Below, piece by piece: positions 25,661-35,824 of a stretch of 46,740 nt of DNA. The notes under the pieces are model-generated. The model made no database searches. It was not told the DNA's origin and worked only from the letters and a program-made list of their open reading frames with translations. Location of the stretch: assembly GCA_947372465.1 (NCBI GenBank), contig CANBTT010000017.1:1-46740 (forward strand). The letters are read 5' to 3'. Position 1 is the first letter of the stretch. Each line of letters begins with the position of its first letter. Source of the DNA: Burkholderiales bacterium. GTDB taxonomy: Bacteria > Pseudomonadota > Gammaproteobacteria > Burkholderiales > Burkholderiaceae_C. The position numbers and the translations under genes are program-made.

Positions 25661-26715
25661 TGTCCAAGTCAACGTTCCTCACGGGCCTTGCCAATGAGCT
25701 CAAATTGAACCAATTTGTGATCCTAATGGGTTGGTCGGGTTTGTATTTTTGTGTTGCCAAGCTCGAACACCTCTATCCCAAAATACCCTCTTTCTCAATT
25801 GCCGTTGCAGGTGTGGCGATCTTCATTTTCATTCTCTTAGGGATGGGTCTTGTCTTGAGGTTGGTGCTGGCGCCCAAAAGCCTTTTGCAGGAACTCTCAC
25901 AGCCTTTGGGCCTGTGTGGGAGTGCAGCGCTAGCGGTTGGTTGGGTCTTGTTCTCAAGTGTTTTGTTGGGTTTGGCGCCAAGGATCTTTGAGCCAGGGCA
26001 GGCAAGCATTTTCTTTCGCGTCCTTTGGCGTGCAGGGGAGGTGATATGGTACCTGGGGGCAGTCTTTGAGTTGGCCGTGTCTTTGCTTGTGATGGTCGTG
26101 TATGTGAGATTGTTTTTATATCAAGACAAGGGCTTGAGCTTTGTGGCGCCCGTCATGTTCATACCCGCAGTCGGAAATGTTTTGGTGTTCTTGTCGGGCA
26201 TTGCGCTTGGTCACAGTGTGTGGAGTTTTTGGCAGTTTCTCTTTGGCTTTGTATTGTGGCCCTTGGTGAGCGTCTTGTTGGTATTGCGCACGCGCAGGGT
26301 GGGGGCATTGCCTGCTCAGATGATGCCAAGTTGGTTCATCGCGGTGTCTCCGCCTTGTGTGATTGGTTTGGCCTTGATCGCTTTTCATGCGCCAATCGCC
26401 TGGGCCTGGCTGTTCTGGGCCATTGGCGCGCTTGTGATCGCGGGCTTGGTGCCCGTGTTCAGGGCGATGATGGGCCAGCCTTATTCGGCCAGTTCATGGG
26501 CGTTGAGCTTCCCCCTGGCTGCTTGGGTGAGTTTGGGCCTTTCTCTGGTCGACAGTTTGCAGCCTCAAGGGGGCGAAGCGGATGCCTTGGACAAGGTATT
26601 GAGCGCGATGGGACTGGGCTTGACTCTGCTGGTCGCGTCCTTGCTGCTGTGCTTGAGTCTCAAGACGCTTGGGGCGGCGCAGAGGTATTTGAGGACCGCT
26701 GTTGGCCAAATTTAA
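25657..26715 (+). CDS. TDT/SLAC1-family membrane transporter
   Basis: A 352-residue membrane protein with about ten hydrophobic helices. The pattern of the tellurite-resistance/dicarboxylate transporter family (TehA, SLAC1) shows in FIPAVGNVLVFLSGIALGH, FGFVLWPLVSVLLVLR, and late SSWALSFPLAAWVSLGL. These proteins are anion channels or dicarboxylate carriers; TehA gives tellurite resistance when overproduced. Family assignment rests on pattern rather than on a single invariant motif. The start ATG 25657 overlaps the permease stop (ATGA) with AAAGGG directly upstream; a second ATG follows at 25660. The 3' end overlaps fur by four bases in the opposite direction. Confidence 0.75.
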   Translation: MMSKSTFLTGLANELKLNQFVILMGWSGLYFCVAKLEHLYPKIPSFSIAVAGVAIFIFILLGMGLVLRLVLAPKSLLQELSQPLGLCGSAALAVGWVLFSSVLLGLAPRIFEPGQASIFFRVLWRAGEVIWYLGAVFELAVSLLVMVVYVRLFLYQDKGLSFVAPVMFIPAVGNVLVFLSGIALGHSVWSFWQFLFGFVLWPLVSVLLVLRTRRVGALPAQMMPSWFIAVSPPCVIGLALIAFHAPIAWAWLFWAIGALVIAGLVPVFRAMMGQPYSASSWALSFPLAAWVSLGLSLVDSLQPQGGEADALDKVLSAMGLGLTLLVASLLLCLSLKTLGAAQRYLRTAVGQI

Positions 26716-27152
26716 GGGTCGGTCTTGCTGAGTTTATTGGCGCAGTCGTCTTTGAGGCAATGCGCGTATAGGCTCAAGGCGTGGTCTGCCAATGCGAAAC
26801 CTTTGCGCGTGGCAACGTTTCTCTGACGGCTTTCAATCTCTGGATCATGGAACTCCTCAACGCGCCCACAGTCCAAACAGACCAAATGATCGTGGTGCTC
26901 ACCTTCATCGAGTTCGTAGACCGATTTGCCGCTTTCGAAATGCGATCGCTTTAAAATTCCGGCTTGTTCAAATTGCGTAAGGACGCGGTAAACAGTTGCC
27001 AGTCCAACGTCGATGTTTTCTTGCAAGGCGAGTTTAAAAACATCTTCAGCCGTCATGTGTCTTTGGTCCCCGCGCTGAAAAAGGGCCAATATCTTGAGGC
27101 GAGGCAGCGTGGCCTTTAATCCTGTGGTTTGAAGATCTTTGGTGCTGGACAT
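26712..27152 (-). CDS. fur: Ferric uptake regulator Fur
   Basis: A 146-residue metal-dependent repressor of iron-uptake genes. The N-terminal winged helix (TLPRLKILALFQRGDQRHMTAEDVFKLAL, then IDVGLATVYRVLTQFEQAGIL) is followed by the dimer and metal domain. That domain has HHDHLVCLDCGRVEEFHD (metal-site HHDH with cysteine pair CxxC) and YAHCLKDDC near the end. Length and order are those of classical Fur. It is divergent from bamE, a usual arrangement in betaproteobacteria, across about 100 bases; I could not identify a Fur box there. It converges tail to tail with the TDT gene. Confidence 0.96.
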   Translation of the reverse strand: MSSTKDLQTTGLKATLPRLKILALFQRGDQRHMTAEDVFKLALQENIDVGLATVYRVLTQFEQAGILKRSHFESGKSVYELDEGEHHDHLVCLDCGRVEEFHDPEIESRQRNVATRKGFALADHALSLYAHCLKDDCANKLSKTDP

Positions 27153-27256
27153 GCGTAGAAATCAGATTATGTGGATTTCGATCCTTGAAAAGGCCTGAAA
27201 TGAGGTCTTGGTGTCGCTACAATGACCCTATCATAGCTTCCCCCTTCAGTTTTTTT

Positions 27257-27865
27257 ATGAAAAGTCTTGTCCAAAGGTGTTTGAAAGTCAACTTTATGGC
27301 CGGGTCAAGCCATTTGGGTCCTTTTTGGGGTTTGAAAGTGGGCCTGGTGGGCTTGCTTTGTGTTGTCTTGAGCTCTTGCGCTTGGATTGATCAGCCTTTG
27401 GGCTTTGTGGCCAGATCCATCAATCCCTACCGTTTTGAACTGATTCAAGGCAATGTCATCACCAAAGAACAGTTGGAGGTTCTGAGGACGGGCATGGGCA
27501 AAAACCAAGTCAAAGAGGTCTTGGGCACGCCCCTGATCTCTAGCCTCTTTCACGAAGAGCGTTGGGACTATGCTTTTACAGTTAGGCGCTCGGGCCAAGA
27601 AATTCAAAAGAAAAAGCTCGCGGTCTTCTTTGTGAAAGACGAACTCGTGCGATTCGAGTCTGATGCGCTTCCCTCGGAAGTAGAGTTTGCGGCAACGATT
27701 GATATTCGTCGCCCGTCTTTGAGCAAGTTGCCTGCCATGCAAGCCTCACCCGAACAGCTCGCTGGCTTTAAATCGAGCAAGCCCGCGGGACAAAATGACG
27801 CGGCTTTGGTGGATGCGCAGCGCGGCGCCGTCCGATCAAATTATCCGCCTTTGGAGCCCAATTGA
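27257..27865 (+). CDS. bamE: Outer membrane protein assembly factor BamE (SmpA/OmlA lipoprotein)
   Basis: BamE is a lipoprotein of the BAM complex that folds beta-barrel proteins into the outer membrane. A hydrophobic signal (LVGLLCVVLSS) ends in the lipobox LSSC. The BamE core follows: INPYRFELIQGNVITKEQLEVLRTGMGKNQVKEVLGTPLISSLFHEERWDYAFTVRR. The tail after about residue 145 is longer than in E. coli and low in conservation. Start is uncertain: ATG 27257 gives a positively charged n-region (MKSLVQRCLK); ATG 27296 gives a shorter leader; the frame is open further upstream. It is followed by dapB after 43 bases. Confidence 0.9.
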   Translation: MKSLVQRCLKVNFMAGSSHLGPFWGLKVGLVGLLCVVLSSCAWIDQPLGFVARSINPYRFELIQGNVITKEQLEVLRTGMGKNQVKEVLGTPLISSLFHEERWDYAFTVRRSGQEIQKKKLAVFFVKDELVRFESDALPSEVEFAATIDIRRPSLSKLPAMQASPEQLAGFKSSKPAGQNDAALVDAQRGAVRSNYPPLEPN

Positions 27866-27908
27866 GGCCTCTAAGCGAGCTGCGTTCTATCTGAAAGTGA
27901 AGAAGTAA

Positions 27909-28721
27909 ATGACAGGAAAAATCAAAGTTGCTATCGTGGGCGCCAGTGGACGGATGGGTCAAATGTTGATCCAAGCCGTGTCGCAATCTGAGCAGTGTGT
28001 GCTGGCCGGCGCGGTGGACCTAAAAGATTCCCCCTTGCTTGGCTTTGATGCCGGTCAATTGCTCGGGCTCAAGACGGGCGTCACCGTCACGAGTGATTTG
28101 GTGCTGGGCTTAAAAGATGCGCACGTGCTGATCGATTTCACACGCCCGCAAGGCACGATGCAGCATTTGGCTTATTGCAAAGCGCACGGCATACAAATGG
28201 TCATTGGAACCACGGGGTTCAGCGAAGAAGAAAAAGCAGCGATCCAAGAGGCGTCTTTGCAAATCGCTATTTTGATGGCCCCCAATATGAGTGTGGGGGT
28301 GAATGTGACATTGAAGTTGTTGGCCTTGGCGGCCAAGGCGCTCAATGAAGGCTATGACGTTGAGGTGATTGAGGCGCATCATCGGCACAAAGTCGATGCG
28401 CCTTCAGGCACGGCATTGAAAATGGGCGAGGTGCTCGCTCAAGCCATGGGTCGAGATTTAAAGACCCATGGTGTGTTTGCCAGAGAAGGGTACACGGGGG
28501 AGAGAGACCCGATGAGCATTGGGTTTTCAACCATCCGTGGCGGCGATATTGTGGGCGACCACACGGTCCTTTTTGCGGGGACGGGCGAGCGCATTGAGAT
28601 CACGCACAAATCTTCGTCAAGAAGCACCTATGCACAAGGCAGTTTGAGAGCGGTTCGGTATTTGGCCCAAAAGAGGACGGGCTTGTTTGATATGTTTGAT
28701 GTCCTCGGACTCAATGAATGA
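27909..28721 (+). CDS. dapB: 4-hydroxy-tetrahydrodipicolinate reductase
   Basis: DapB reduces the product of DapA with NAD(P)H in lysine and diaminopimelate synthesis, needed for peptidoglycan. The 270-residue protein has the Rossmann start [43 protein letters not shown], and the signature [20 protein letters not shown] with its catalytic histidines and lysine. GAAGAAG stands before ATG 27909. It lies between bamE and leuS on the same strand and may be read with both. Confidence 0.97.
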   Translation: MTGKIKVAIVGASGRMGQMLIQAVSQSEQCVLAGAVDLKDSPLLGFDAGQLLGLKTGVTVTSDLVLGLKDAHVLIDFTRPQGTMQHLAYCKAHGIQMVIGTTGFSEEEKAAIQEASLQIAILMAPNMSVGVNVTLKLLALAAKALNEGYDVEVIEAHHRHKVDAPSGTALKMGEVLAQAMGRDLKTHGVFAREGYTGERDPMSIGFSTIRGGDIVGDHTVLFAGTGERIEITHKSSSRSTYAQGSLRAVRYLAQKRTGLFDMFDVLGLNE

Positions 28722-28739
28722 GATGACGCGATAAAAGTT

Positions 28740-31448
28740 ATGCAAGAAAAGTTCAATCCCACGGAAATCGAAAAGGCGGTTCAATCCACATGGACGCTGA
28801 TGGATGCGTTTAAAGTGTTCGAAGATCCCAGCAGAGAAAAATATTACGCATGTTCAATGCTGCCATATCCCAGCGGCAAGTTGCATATGGGGCATGTCAG
28901 AAATTACACCATCAACGACATGCTCACGCGCCATTTGCGCATGAAGGGATTCAATGTTTTGATGCCCATGGGTTGGGATGCCTTTGGTTTGCCGGCGGAA
29001 AATGCAGCCCTCAAGAACAAGGTCTCTCCTGCCAAGTGGACATTTGAAAACATCGCTTACATGAAAACGCAGATGAAATCGATGGGCTTGGCGATCGATT
29101 GGTCTCGGGAAATTGCAACCTGTGAGCCCGCCTATTACAAGTGGAACCAGTGGCTATTTCTGAAAATGTTGGAGCAAGGAATTGCTTATCGGAAAACGCA
29201 AGTGGTCAACTGGGACCCTGTCGATCAAACGGTCTTGGCCAATGAGCAAGTGATTGATGGTCGAGGCTGGAGAACAGGCGCGCCGGTCGAAAAGCGTGAA
29301 ATTCCTGGCTACTATTTAAAGATCACAGATTACGCCCAGGAATTGCTGGAGTTTGTTGCCTCGGAAAAGATGCCTGGTTGGCCCGAGCGCGTGAAGCTCA
29401 TGCAGGAGAATTGGATTGGGAAAAGCGAGGGTGTGCGCTTTGCTTTTAAGCACGATATCAAAGGTGAGGATGGCCAAGCGATTGACGCGGGCTTGATGCA
29501 TGTGTTCACCACCCGTGCTGATACGATCATGGGCGTGACCTTTTGTGCCGTGGCCCCTGAGCATCCTTTGGCCACGCATGCCGCGAAGAGCAATCCCGCA
29601 TTAAAGACCTTCATCGAGTTGTGCCAAAAGGGGGGAACCACAGAAGCTGAGATGGCCGTGAAAGAAAAAGAGGGCATGGACACAGGTTTGTTCGTTCAGC
29701 ACCCTTTGAGCGGCGAGCAAGTCAGTGTTTGGGTGGGCAATTATGTGTTGATGAGCTATGGGGACGGAGCGGTCATGGGGGTGCCGGCCCATGACGAACG
29801 GGACTTTGCGTTTGCATTGAAGTACCAATTGCCCATCAAGCAAGTGGTGCAAGTGCCCGGCAGTCAATGCACGACTGAGCAGTTCAATGACCGCGTCTGG
29901 AGCGATGACTACGCCCTCAAGGGCATGGGGCTTGCTGTCAATTCAGGGGTCTACGACGGCTTGGTGTTCAAAGACTGTGTTCAAGCCGTGGCGAAGGACT
30001 TGTCTGCTCAACAGTTGGGCGAACTCAAAACCACTTGGCGCCTAAGAGATTGGGGCATTTCAAGACAGCGCTACTGGGGCACGCCCATCCCAATTATTCA
30101 CTGCCCTGAACATGGTGCAGTGCCCGTGCCGGAGAAGGATTTGCCGGTCAAGTTGCCTTTGGATTGCATCCCTGATGGATCTGGCAATCCCTTGAATCAC
30201 CACGAAGAATTTCATCGCGGCGTTGTCTGCCCCATTTGCGGTGTGCCCGCACGTCGTGAGACGGACACCATGGACACCTTTGTTGACTCCTCTTGGTACT
30301 TCATGCGCTACTGTGACCCCAAGGACGATCAACACATGGTCAGTGAAGGCGCCAAGTACTGGATGCCCATGGATCAGTACATCGGTGGGATTGAACATGC
30401 GATTTTGCACTTGTTGTATGCTCGCTTTTGGACCAAGGTCATGCGAGACTTGAAATTGCTTCAGGTCGATGAGCCTTTTACGAAGTTGCTCACACAAGGC
30501 ATGGTGCTCAATCACATCTATTCCAAAAAAACCCCTCAAGGAGGGGTGGAGTATTTTTGGCCTCAAGATGTTGAGAACATTGCCGATGATTCGGGTCGCG
30601 TGACAAGCGCAAAGCTCATCAAAGACTTTGGCGACTACACGGCGGGCACTGTGGTGAGCTACGATGGTGTTGGTACCATGAGCAAGAGCAAAAACAATGG
30701 TGTTGATCCACAGGCACTCATTGAGCGGTACGGTGCAGATACAGCGCGCTTGTACACGATGTTTACAGCGCCTCCTGAGGCGACCCTTGAGTGGAATGAC
30801 ACGGCGGTAGAGGGCAGTTTTAGATTTCTAAGGCGTTTGTGGCAGTTCGCTTTTGAGCATCGAGCGCTGTTTGGTCAAGAGGCCCTCTCTACGGCTTTGC
30901 ATCCAGAACGTTTAACGGCGTTGGCGCTCTCACCAAAGGCCAAGACCTTGAGGAGAGAAATCTATCAAGTCTTGAAGCAGGCCAATTTTGACTATGAGCG
31001 CATGCAGTACAACACCGTGGTCTCTGCGGTGATGAAGATGCTCAATGTGCTGGAGGCACAAGACCCTTTGTCTTGGCCAGAACAAGAGCGCGTCATATTT
31101 TGTGAGGCCATGGGCATTTTGCTTCGGGTCGTGAACCCGGTGTGCCCGCACATTTCGGAAGCCCTTTGGAGAGACCTGGGCTTTTTGACCGATCATGGGC
31201 CGATGTTGGATGTCAAGTGGCCCGACGTGCACGAGGCGGCATTGGTTCAAGACGAGCTGGAGTTGGTCTTGCAAGTCAACGGTAAATTAAGGGGCGCCTT
31301 GAAAGTGTCGGTCAATGCGTCGGAGCAAGAGATCAAAGAAATGGCTTTGGCGCATGAGGCCACACAACGCTTGCTGTTGGCCGCATCGCTGCAAGCGCCT
31401 AAAAAAGTGATTGTTGTGCCCAAGAGACTGGTCAATGTGGTGATTTGA
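28740..31448 (+). CDS. leuS: Leucyl-tRNA synthetase
   Basis: A class I aminoacyl-tRNA synthetase charging tRNA-Leu. Its 902 residues are slightly more than the 860 of E. coli. The HIGH motif appears as HMGH (49-52) in [14 protein letters not shown]. The CP1 editing domain includes [12 protein letters not shown] and [10 protein letters not shown]. The KMSKS motif appears as TMSKS (about 646-650). The anticodon-binding and C-terminal domains follow, ending LVNVVI. The last base of its stop is the first base of the lptE ATG (TGATG), so lptE is coupled. Confidence 0.98.
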   Translation: MQEKFNPTEIEKAVQSTWTLMDAFKVFEDPSREKYYACSMLPYPSGKLHMGHVRNYTINDMLTRHLRMKGFNVLMPMGWDAFGLPAENAALKNKVSPAKWTFENIAYMKTQMKSMGLAIDWSREIATCEPAYYKWNQWLFLKMLEQGIAYRKTQVVNWDPVDQTVLANEQVIDGRGWRTGAPVEKREIPGYYLKITDYAQELLEFVASEKMPGWPERVKLMQENWIGKSEGVRFAFKHDIKGEDGQAIDAGLMHVFTTRADTIMGVTFCAVAPEHPLATHAAKSNPALKTFIELCQKGGTTEAEMAVKEKEGMDTGLFVQHPLSGEQVSVWVGNYVLMSYGDGAVMGVPAHDERDFAFALKYQLPIKQVVQVPGSQCTTEQFNDRVWSDDYALKGMGLAVNSGVYDGLVFKDCVQAVAKDLSAQQLGELKTTWRLRDWGISRQRYWGTPIPIIHCPEHGAVPVPEKDLPVKLPLDCIPDGSGNPLNHHEEFHRGVVCPICGVPARRETDTMDTFVDSSWYFMRYCDPKDDQHMVSEGAKYWMPMDQYIGGIEHAILHLLYARFWTKVMRDLKLLQVDEPFTKLLTQGMVLNHIYSKKTPQGGVEYFWPQDVENIADDSGRVTSAKLIKDFGDYTAGTVVSYDGVGTMSKSKNNGVDPQALIERYGADTARLYTMFTAPPEATLEWNDTAVEGSFRFLRRLWQFAFEHRALFGQEALSTALHPERLTALALSPKAKTLRREIYQVLKQANFDYERMQYNTVVSAVMKMLNVLEAQDPLSWPEQERVIFCEAMGILLRVVNPVCPHISEALWRDLGFLTDHGPMLDVKWPDVHEAALVQDELELVLQVNGKLRGALKVSVNASEQEIKEMALAHEATQRLLLAASLQAPKKVIVVPKRLVNVVI

Positions 31449-31975
31449 TGGCCATACCACGCAGAGCTGCTCTTCAACACCTTGTTCGCATTGGCTTGTC
31501 TTTGCCTGTGCTCACCCTCAGCGCCTGTGGTTTTGAGTTGCGAAAACCGCCTCAATTTGAGTTCAAGACACTTTTTTTGAACAATGTGACGACCAATGCC
31601 TTTGGTGTGGAAATGCTCACCGTTTTATCACAAGTTCAAGGTCTCAAAGTTTTGGTGGACCCAAGAGATTTGGACCAAGCGGACATGATTTTTGATTTGA
31701 ATTCTGTGATCCGTGAAAAGGTGATCATTGGAAGAACTTCAACTGGGGCCATTCGAGAGTTTCAGTTGAGGGTCAAGATTTTATTTAAAGTGCGCACGCC
31801 CGCGGGCATTGAAAAGATCCCTGAAACCGAGTTGGTTCAGCGCAGAGACATCAGCTTCAATGAAAGCGCTGTTTTGGCCAAAGAAATGGAAGAAGAGTTG
31901 CTGTACCAGAACATGCAAACGGATTTGACCTACCAAATTTTGCGTCGCTTGGCGGCCATTCAAGTGGTGCATTGA
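31448..31975 (+). CDS. lptE: LPS assembly lipoprotein LptE
   Basis: LptE plugs the LptD barrel and helps insert lipopolysaccharide in the outer leaflet. The 175-residue chain starts with a basic signal ([27 protein letters not shown]) with lipobox LSAC, followed by GFELRKPPQF, the usual G-F-x-L-R start of mature LptE. The domain continues with VTTNAFGVEMLTVLS and ends in two helices (EMEEELLYQNMQTDLTYQILRRLAAI). ATG 31448 overlaps the leuS stop by one base, favoured over the TTG three bases earlier. holA follows, the conserved proteobacterial order. Confidence 0.93.
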   Translation: MAIPRRAALQHLVRIGLSLPVLTLSACGFELRKPPQFEFKTLFLNNVTTNAFGVEMLTVLSQVQGLKVLVDPRDLDQADMIFDLNSVIREKVIIGRTSTGAIREFQLRVKILFKVRTPAGIEKIPETELVQRRDISFNESAVLAKEMEEELLYQNMQTDLTYQILRRLAAIQVVH

Positions 31976-32011
31976 GCCCTTGGCCCATGGATGTACATCG
32001 GTGTTCCTTTA

Positions 32012-33091
32012 ATGATGACTCAATTGACAACTGAACTGAGTGCACACCTCAAGAGGGGGCTGTCCCCCTTGTATGTGATTGAGGGCGATGAAAGCTTGTT
32101 GGTTCAAGAGATGAGCGATGAGTTAAGAGCCTATGCACTTCAAGCGGGGTACTCTGAGCGCCAAGTCTTCACGGTCATGGGGGCTCATTTTGATTGGTCG
32201 GGTGTGCTGGCTGAATTTCAGTCGATGGGACTGTTTGCAGACAAGCAGTTGATTGAACTGAGAATACCCAGTGGCAAACCCGGCAAGGAGGGGGGGCAAG
32301 CCATTGAGCAATTGGTCGCCATGGTCGGCACCTTGCAAAGCTTGGGCGAGGCGTTGCCAGACAAGATTTTATTGATCACGTTGCCCAAACTCGACAAAAT
32401 GTCCAAGTCCAGTGCGTGGCACCAAAGTCTGGAATCGGCGGCGCCCATCTTTGCTGTTCAAACCATCGAGAGAGGGGCTTTGTCCAATTGGATTGTTCAG
32501 CGTCTGTCTTTGCAAGCTCAACGCGTCATGCCCGGTGCAGAGGGGGCCCAAACACTGCAGTTTTTTGTGTCCTGTGTCGAGGGCAATTTATTGGCCGCAC
32601 ACCAAGAAATACAAAAGTTGGCCCTGTTGTACCCCAGTGGAGAGTTGACGTTTCCGCAAGTTCAGCAAGCTGTGCTCAACGTCTCCAGGTTTGATGTCTT
32701 CAAGTTGTCTGAGGCCGTTTTGTCCGGTCAGGTTGGCCGAGTGCAGCGCATGTTGGACGGTTTACAAGCCGAAGGCGAGGCGGCGGTGTTGGTGCATTTT
32801 GCGTTGACGGAGGACATTCGTCTCCTGTACAAAATCAAGTCAGCCGTAACGTCTGGCAAAGCGCTTCCAATGGTTTTAAAAGAACACCGGGTTTGGGGCA
32901 ACAAGGAGAAGTTGATTGAGCGCGCCGTTGGCCACATCAGCATCCAAGTGCTTGAGAGGCTCTTGCAAGCCTGCCACAGAGTCGATGGCGTGGTCAAAGG
33001 TTTGAAAGCGCCCAATTGGCCAGAAAATCCTTGGATGGCACTGCAACAATTGGCATTTTTATGCGCCAAGAGCTGTTCTCTGTCAAAATAG
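32012..33091 (+). CDS. holA: DNA polymerase III subunit delta
   Basis: The delta subunit opens the beta sliding clamp within the clamp loader. The protein of about 359 residues begins [34 protein letters not shown], matching the family's N-terminus. The AAA-like core follows ([23 protein letters not shown], then [23 protein letters not shown]), and the C-terminal collar helices end in [15 protein letters not shown] prefer ATG 32012; an ATG seven codons upstream at 31991 is possible, and neither has a strong ribosome site. It follows lptE and is four bases ahead of proA. Confidence 0.94.
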   Translation: MMTQLTTELSAHLKRGLSPLYVIEGDESLLVQEMSDELRAYALQAGYSERQVFTVMGAHFDWSGVLAEFQSMGLFADKQLIELRIPSGKPGKEGGQAIEQLVAMVGTLQSLGEALPDKILLITLPKLDKMSKSSAWHQSLESAAPIFAVQTIERGALSNWIVQRLSLQAQRVMPGAEGAQTLQFFVSCVEGNLLAAHQEIQKLALLYPSGELTFPQVQQAVLNVSRFDVFKLSEAVLSGQVGRVQRMLDGLQAEGEAAVLVHFALTEDIRLLYKIKSAVTSGKALPMVLKEHRVWGNKEKLIERAVGHISIQVLERLLQACHRVDGVVKGLKAPNWPENPWMALQQLAFLCAKSCSLSK

Positions 33092-33095
33092 ACGC

Positions 33096-34379
33096 ATGAG
33101 TACAACTGTTCAAAATCAAATCGATGCCTTGGGCCTGGCGGCTCGGCAAGCCAGTCGCCACATCGCTCGAGCAAGTGCTGCACAAAAACGTCAAACACTG
33201 GGCACTCTGGCCAGATTGCTGCGTGAGGAGGAAGCCGTCCTTTTGAGCGCAAATCAACGGGACCTTGAGCGTGCGCAAGCCAGTGGTGTGAGCGGGCCGC
33301 TGTTTGATCGATTAAAACTCAGCAGTGCAATTCTTCAAACTTGTGCGTTGGGCTGTGAGCAATTGGCGCTGATGCCCGATGTGATTGGAGAGGTGACGGG
33401 CCTGCGTGAACAACCCAGTGGCATACGAGTGGGTCAAATGCGGGTGCCCATCGGGGTGTTTGGCATGATCTATGAAAGTCGACCCAACGTGACCATTGAG
33501 GCCGCCTCCTTGTCGATCAAAAGTGGAAATGCGTGCATTTTGCGAGGGGGCTCGGAAGCCATTGAATCCAACAAAGCCTTGGCGACATTGGTTCAAAAAG
33601 CGCTTGTTCTGAATGGTTTGCCTCAGACGGCTGTTCAACTGATTCAGACCACCGAGCGAGAGGCCGTGGGCGTTTTGATTCGTTCGCCACAATGGGTTGA
33701 CGTGATCATTCCCAGAGGAGGCAAGGGCTTGATTGCGCGCATCTCTGAAGAGGCCCGAGTGCCGGTGATCAAGCACTTGGATGGCAATTGCCACACGTAT
33801 GTGGACGATGCCTTAGAGTCAGAGATGTATTTGAAGGTCATTGAGAACGCAAAAACTCAAAAATACAGTCCTTGCAACGCCTTGGAGAGCCTCTTGGTGA
33901 ATGCGTCCGTTGCAGGCCCATGGTTGCCAAAGATCGCGGCCCGGCTGTGGGCGCATGGGGTGGAGTTGAGGGTGTGTGACGAGGCCTGGGCGCATCTGAG
34001 CACATTGCCCCATGATGGGGCCTTGCTGAAAAGGGCCACGGAACAAGACTGGTTTGAGGAGTATTTGGCCCCCATTTTGAGTGTCAAAGTGGTGGCCGAT
34101 GTGAGTGAGGCGATTGAGCACATCAATCACTATTCCAGTCACCACACCGATGCCATTTTGACGCAAAACCACACGCATGCGCAGCGCTTCTTAAGAGAGG
34201 TGGACTCTGCCAGTGTGATGGTCAATACAAGCACCCGATTTGCTGACGGATTTGAGTTTGGACTGGGTGCGGAAATTGGTATTTCAACCGATAAATTTCA
34301 TGCAAGAGGACCTGTGGGCGTGGAAGGCTTGACGTCTTTGAAGTACATCGTACTGGGTCAAGGAGAGCTGCGCGGCTGA
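33096..34379 (+). CDS. proA: Gamma-glutamyl phosphate reductase
   Basis: ProA reduces glutamyl-5-phosphate to the semialdehyde with NADPH, the second step of proline synthesis. The 427-residue aldehyde-dehydrogenase-like protein shows [53 protein letters not shown], catalytic cysteine C260 in [12 protein letters not shown], and the C-terminal [33 protein letters not shown]. The start lies four bases after holA's stop, so it is in the leuS-lptE-holA transcript. The gamma-glutamyl kinase gene proB is not in the window. Confidence 0.97.
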   Translation: MSTTVQNQIDALGLAARQASRHIARASAAQKRQTLGTLARLLREEEAVLLSANQRDLERAQASGVSGPLFDRLKLSSAILQTCALGCEQLALMPDVIGEVTGLREQPSGIRVGQMRVPIGVFGMIYESRPNVTIEAASLSIKSGNACILRGGSEAIESNKALATLVQKALVLNGLPQTAVQLIQTTEREAVGVLIRSPQWVDVIIPRGGKGLIARISEEARVPVIKHLDGNCHTYVDDALESEMYLKVIENAKTQKYSPCNALESLLVNASVAGPWLPKIAARLWAHGVELRVCDEAWAHLSTLPHDGALLKRATEQDWFEEYLAPILSVKVVADVSEAIEHINHYSSHHTDAILTQNHTHAQRFLREVDSASVMVNTSTRFADGFEFGLGAEIGISTDKFHARGPVGVEGLTSLKYIVLGQGELRG

Positions 34380-34518
34380 ACTGAGGCCTGCGCCGGCTAT
34401 TCAAGACCCCATGTGAAAAGCGCTTTGGCGCCCATCAGGCCAGTGCCTGTTTAAAATTGCCCCCATGGGCTTAAATTCATGAGCCCAAACGCTCGTGTCG
34501 AAAGAGAAGAGTACAAAA

Positions 34519-35814
34519 ATGGTCCCCCACCTGATCACCGCATTGACCGGCCCCATCAACGAACTAGAGCAAAGAATCTTGGATTCAATGCCCGCCATTG
34601 AGAGGTGGTTTCGCTTGGAGTGGATGGAGCACACGCCCCCTTTTTATTCGTCTGTGGATATCAGGAATGCAGGCTTTAAGCTCGCGCCAGTTGACACCAA
34701 CCTGTATCCCGGGGGATGGAACAATTTGACGCCGGAAATGCTCCCTTTGGCGGTGCAAGCGGCGATGGCGGCGATTGAAAAAATATGCCCCGAAGCGCGC
34801 AATCTTTTGGTCATTCCAGAAAATCACACCAGAAACTCGTTTTATTTGAGCAATGTGGCGCAGTTGCAGCGCATTTTTTACATGGCTGGCCTCAATGTTC
34901 GGATCGGTTCGATCAATCCCGAGATCAAAGAGACCACGGTCATTGATTTGCCCAACGGTGAGCGAGTGACCTTGGAGCCTGTGATTCGAGGCAAATACCG
35001 TTTGGGGCTCAAGGATTTTGACCCTTGTACGATTTTGCTCAACAATGATTTGAGTGCAGGCATTCCAGGTATTTTGGAGGACTTGCATGAGCAGTATTTG
35101 TTGCCGCCCTTGCATGCAGGCTGGAGTGTCAGAAGAAAGTCGCAGCATTTTGCGAGTTACGAAGAGGTCACGAAACGCTTTGGCAAATTGCTTGGGATTG
35201 ACCCTTGGCTGATCAACCCCATGTTTGCGCAGTGCTCGGGGGTCAATTTTGCAGAGGGCTTGGGTCTTGAGGAGCTCAAAATTGCGGTGGAGGGTTTGCT
35301 TTTAAAAATTCGGAAGAAATACAAAGAATACGGCATTCATGAAAAGCCCTTTGTCGTGGTCAAGGCAGACAACGGCACCTATGGCATGGGCATCATGACG
35401 GTGAGAGATGTCAAAGATTTGGACGCACTCAACAGAAAAACCAAAAACAAAATGAGCGTGACCAAAGACGGTCAATCATTGACGCAGGTGATTGTTCAAG
35501 AGGGCGTTTTGACCAATGAGCGCATCAACGATGCGGTGGCAGAGCCTGTCGTCTACATGATGGACCGCTACGTGGTGGGTGGCTTTTACCGTGTGCACGC
35601 TGAGCGCGGTGTCGATGAAAATTTAAATGCGCCTGGTGCCTCGTTTGTGCCTTTGGCGTTTGAGCAAAGTGCGCATACACCTCAACCAGGATTGAAGGCT
35701 GGAGCGAGTGTGCCCAATCGTTTTTATATGTACGGTGTGATTGCTCGCTTGGCCATGTTGGCGGCCAGTTATGAGCTAGAGGCGACCGATCCCAATGCAG
35801 AGATCTATGATTAA
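34519..35814 (+). CDS. gshA: Glutamate-cysteine ligase, proteobacterial type
   Basis: The enzyme joins glutamate and cysteine with ATP, the first step of glutathione synthesis. It is of the non-E. coli class described from Acidithiobacillus and common in betaproteobacteria. Typical segments are FRLEWMEHTPPFYSSVDIRNAGFKLAPVDTNLYPGGWNNL, VIPENHTRNSFYL, FVVVKADNGTYGMGIMTVRD (ATP-grasp-like loop) and YVVGGFYRVHAERG. I start at ATG 34519 (MVPHLITAL), which matches the family and has GAGAAGAG upstream; a GTG at 34495 would add eight residues. gshB follows with its start near or over this stop. Confidence 0.95.
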   Translation: MVPHLITALTGPINELEQRILDSMPAIERWFRLEWMEHTPPFYSSVDIRNAGFKLAPVDTNLYPGGWNNLTPEMLPLAVQAAMAAIEKICPEARNLLVIPENHTRNSFYLSNVAQLQRIFYMAGLNVRIGSINPEIKETTVIDLPNGERVTLEPVIRGKYRLGLKDFDPCTILLNNDLSAGIPGILEDLHEQYLLPPLHAGWSVRRKSQHFASYEEVTKRFGKLLGIDPWLINPMFAQCSGVNFAEGLGLEELKIAVEGLLLKIRKKYKEYGIHEKPFVVVKADNGTYGMGIMTVRDVKDLDALNRKTKNKMSVTKDGQSLTQVIVQEGVLTNERINDAVAEPVVYMMDRYVVGGFYRVHAERGVDENLNAPGASFVPLAFEQSAHTPQPGLKAGASVPNRFYMYGVIARLAMLAASYELEATDPNAEIYD

Positions 35815-35824
35815 CAAGTCGTCC

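Noticed and set aside
27153-27256. Fur box or clear promoter in the fur-bamE gap
   Set aside because: No stretch resembles the 19-base Fur palindrome. The best promoter-like pair (TTGGTG and TATCAT) has a 15-base spacer, too weak to report.
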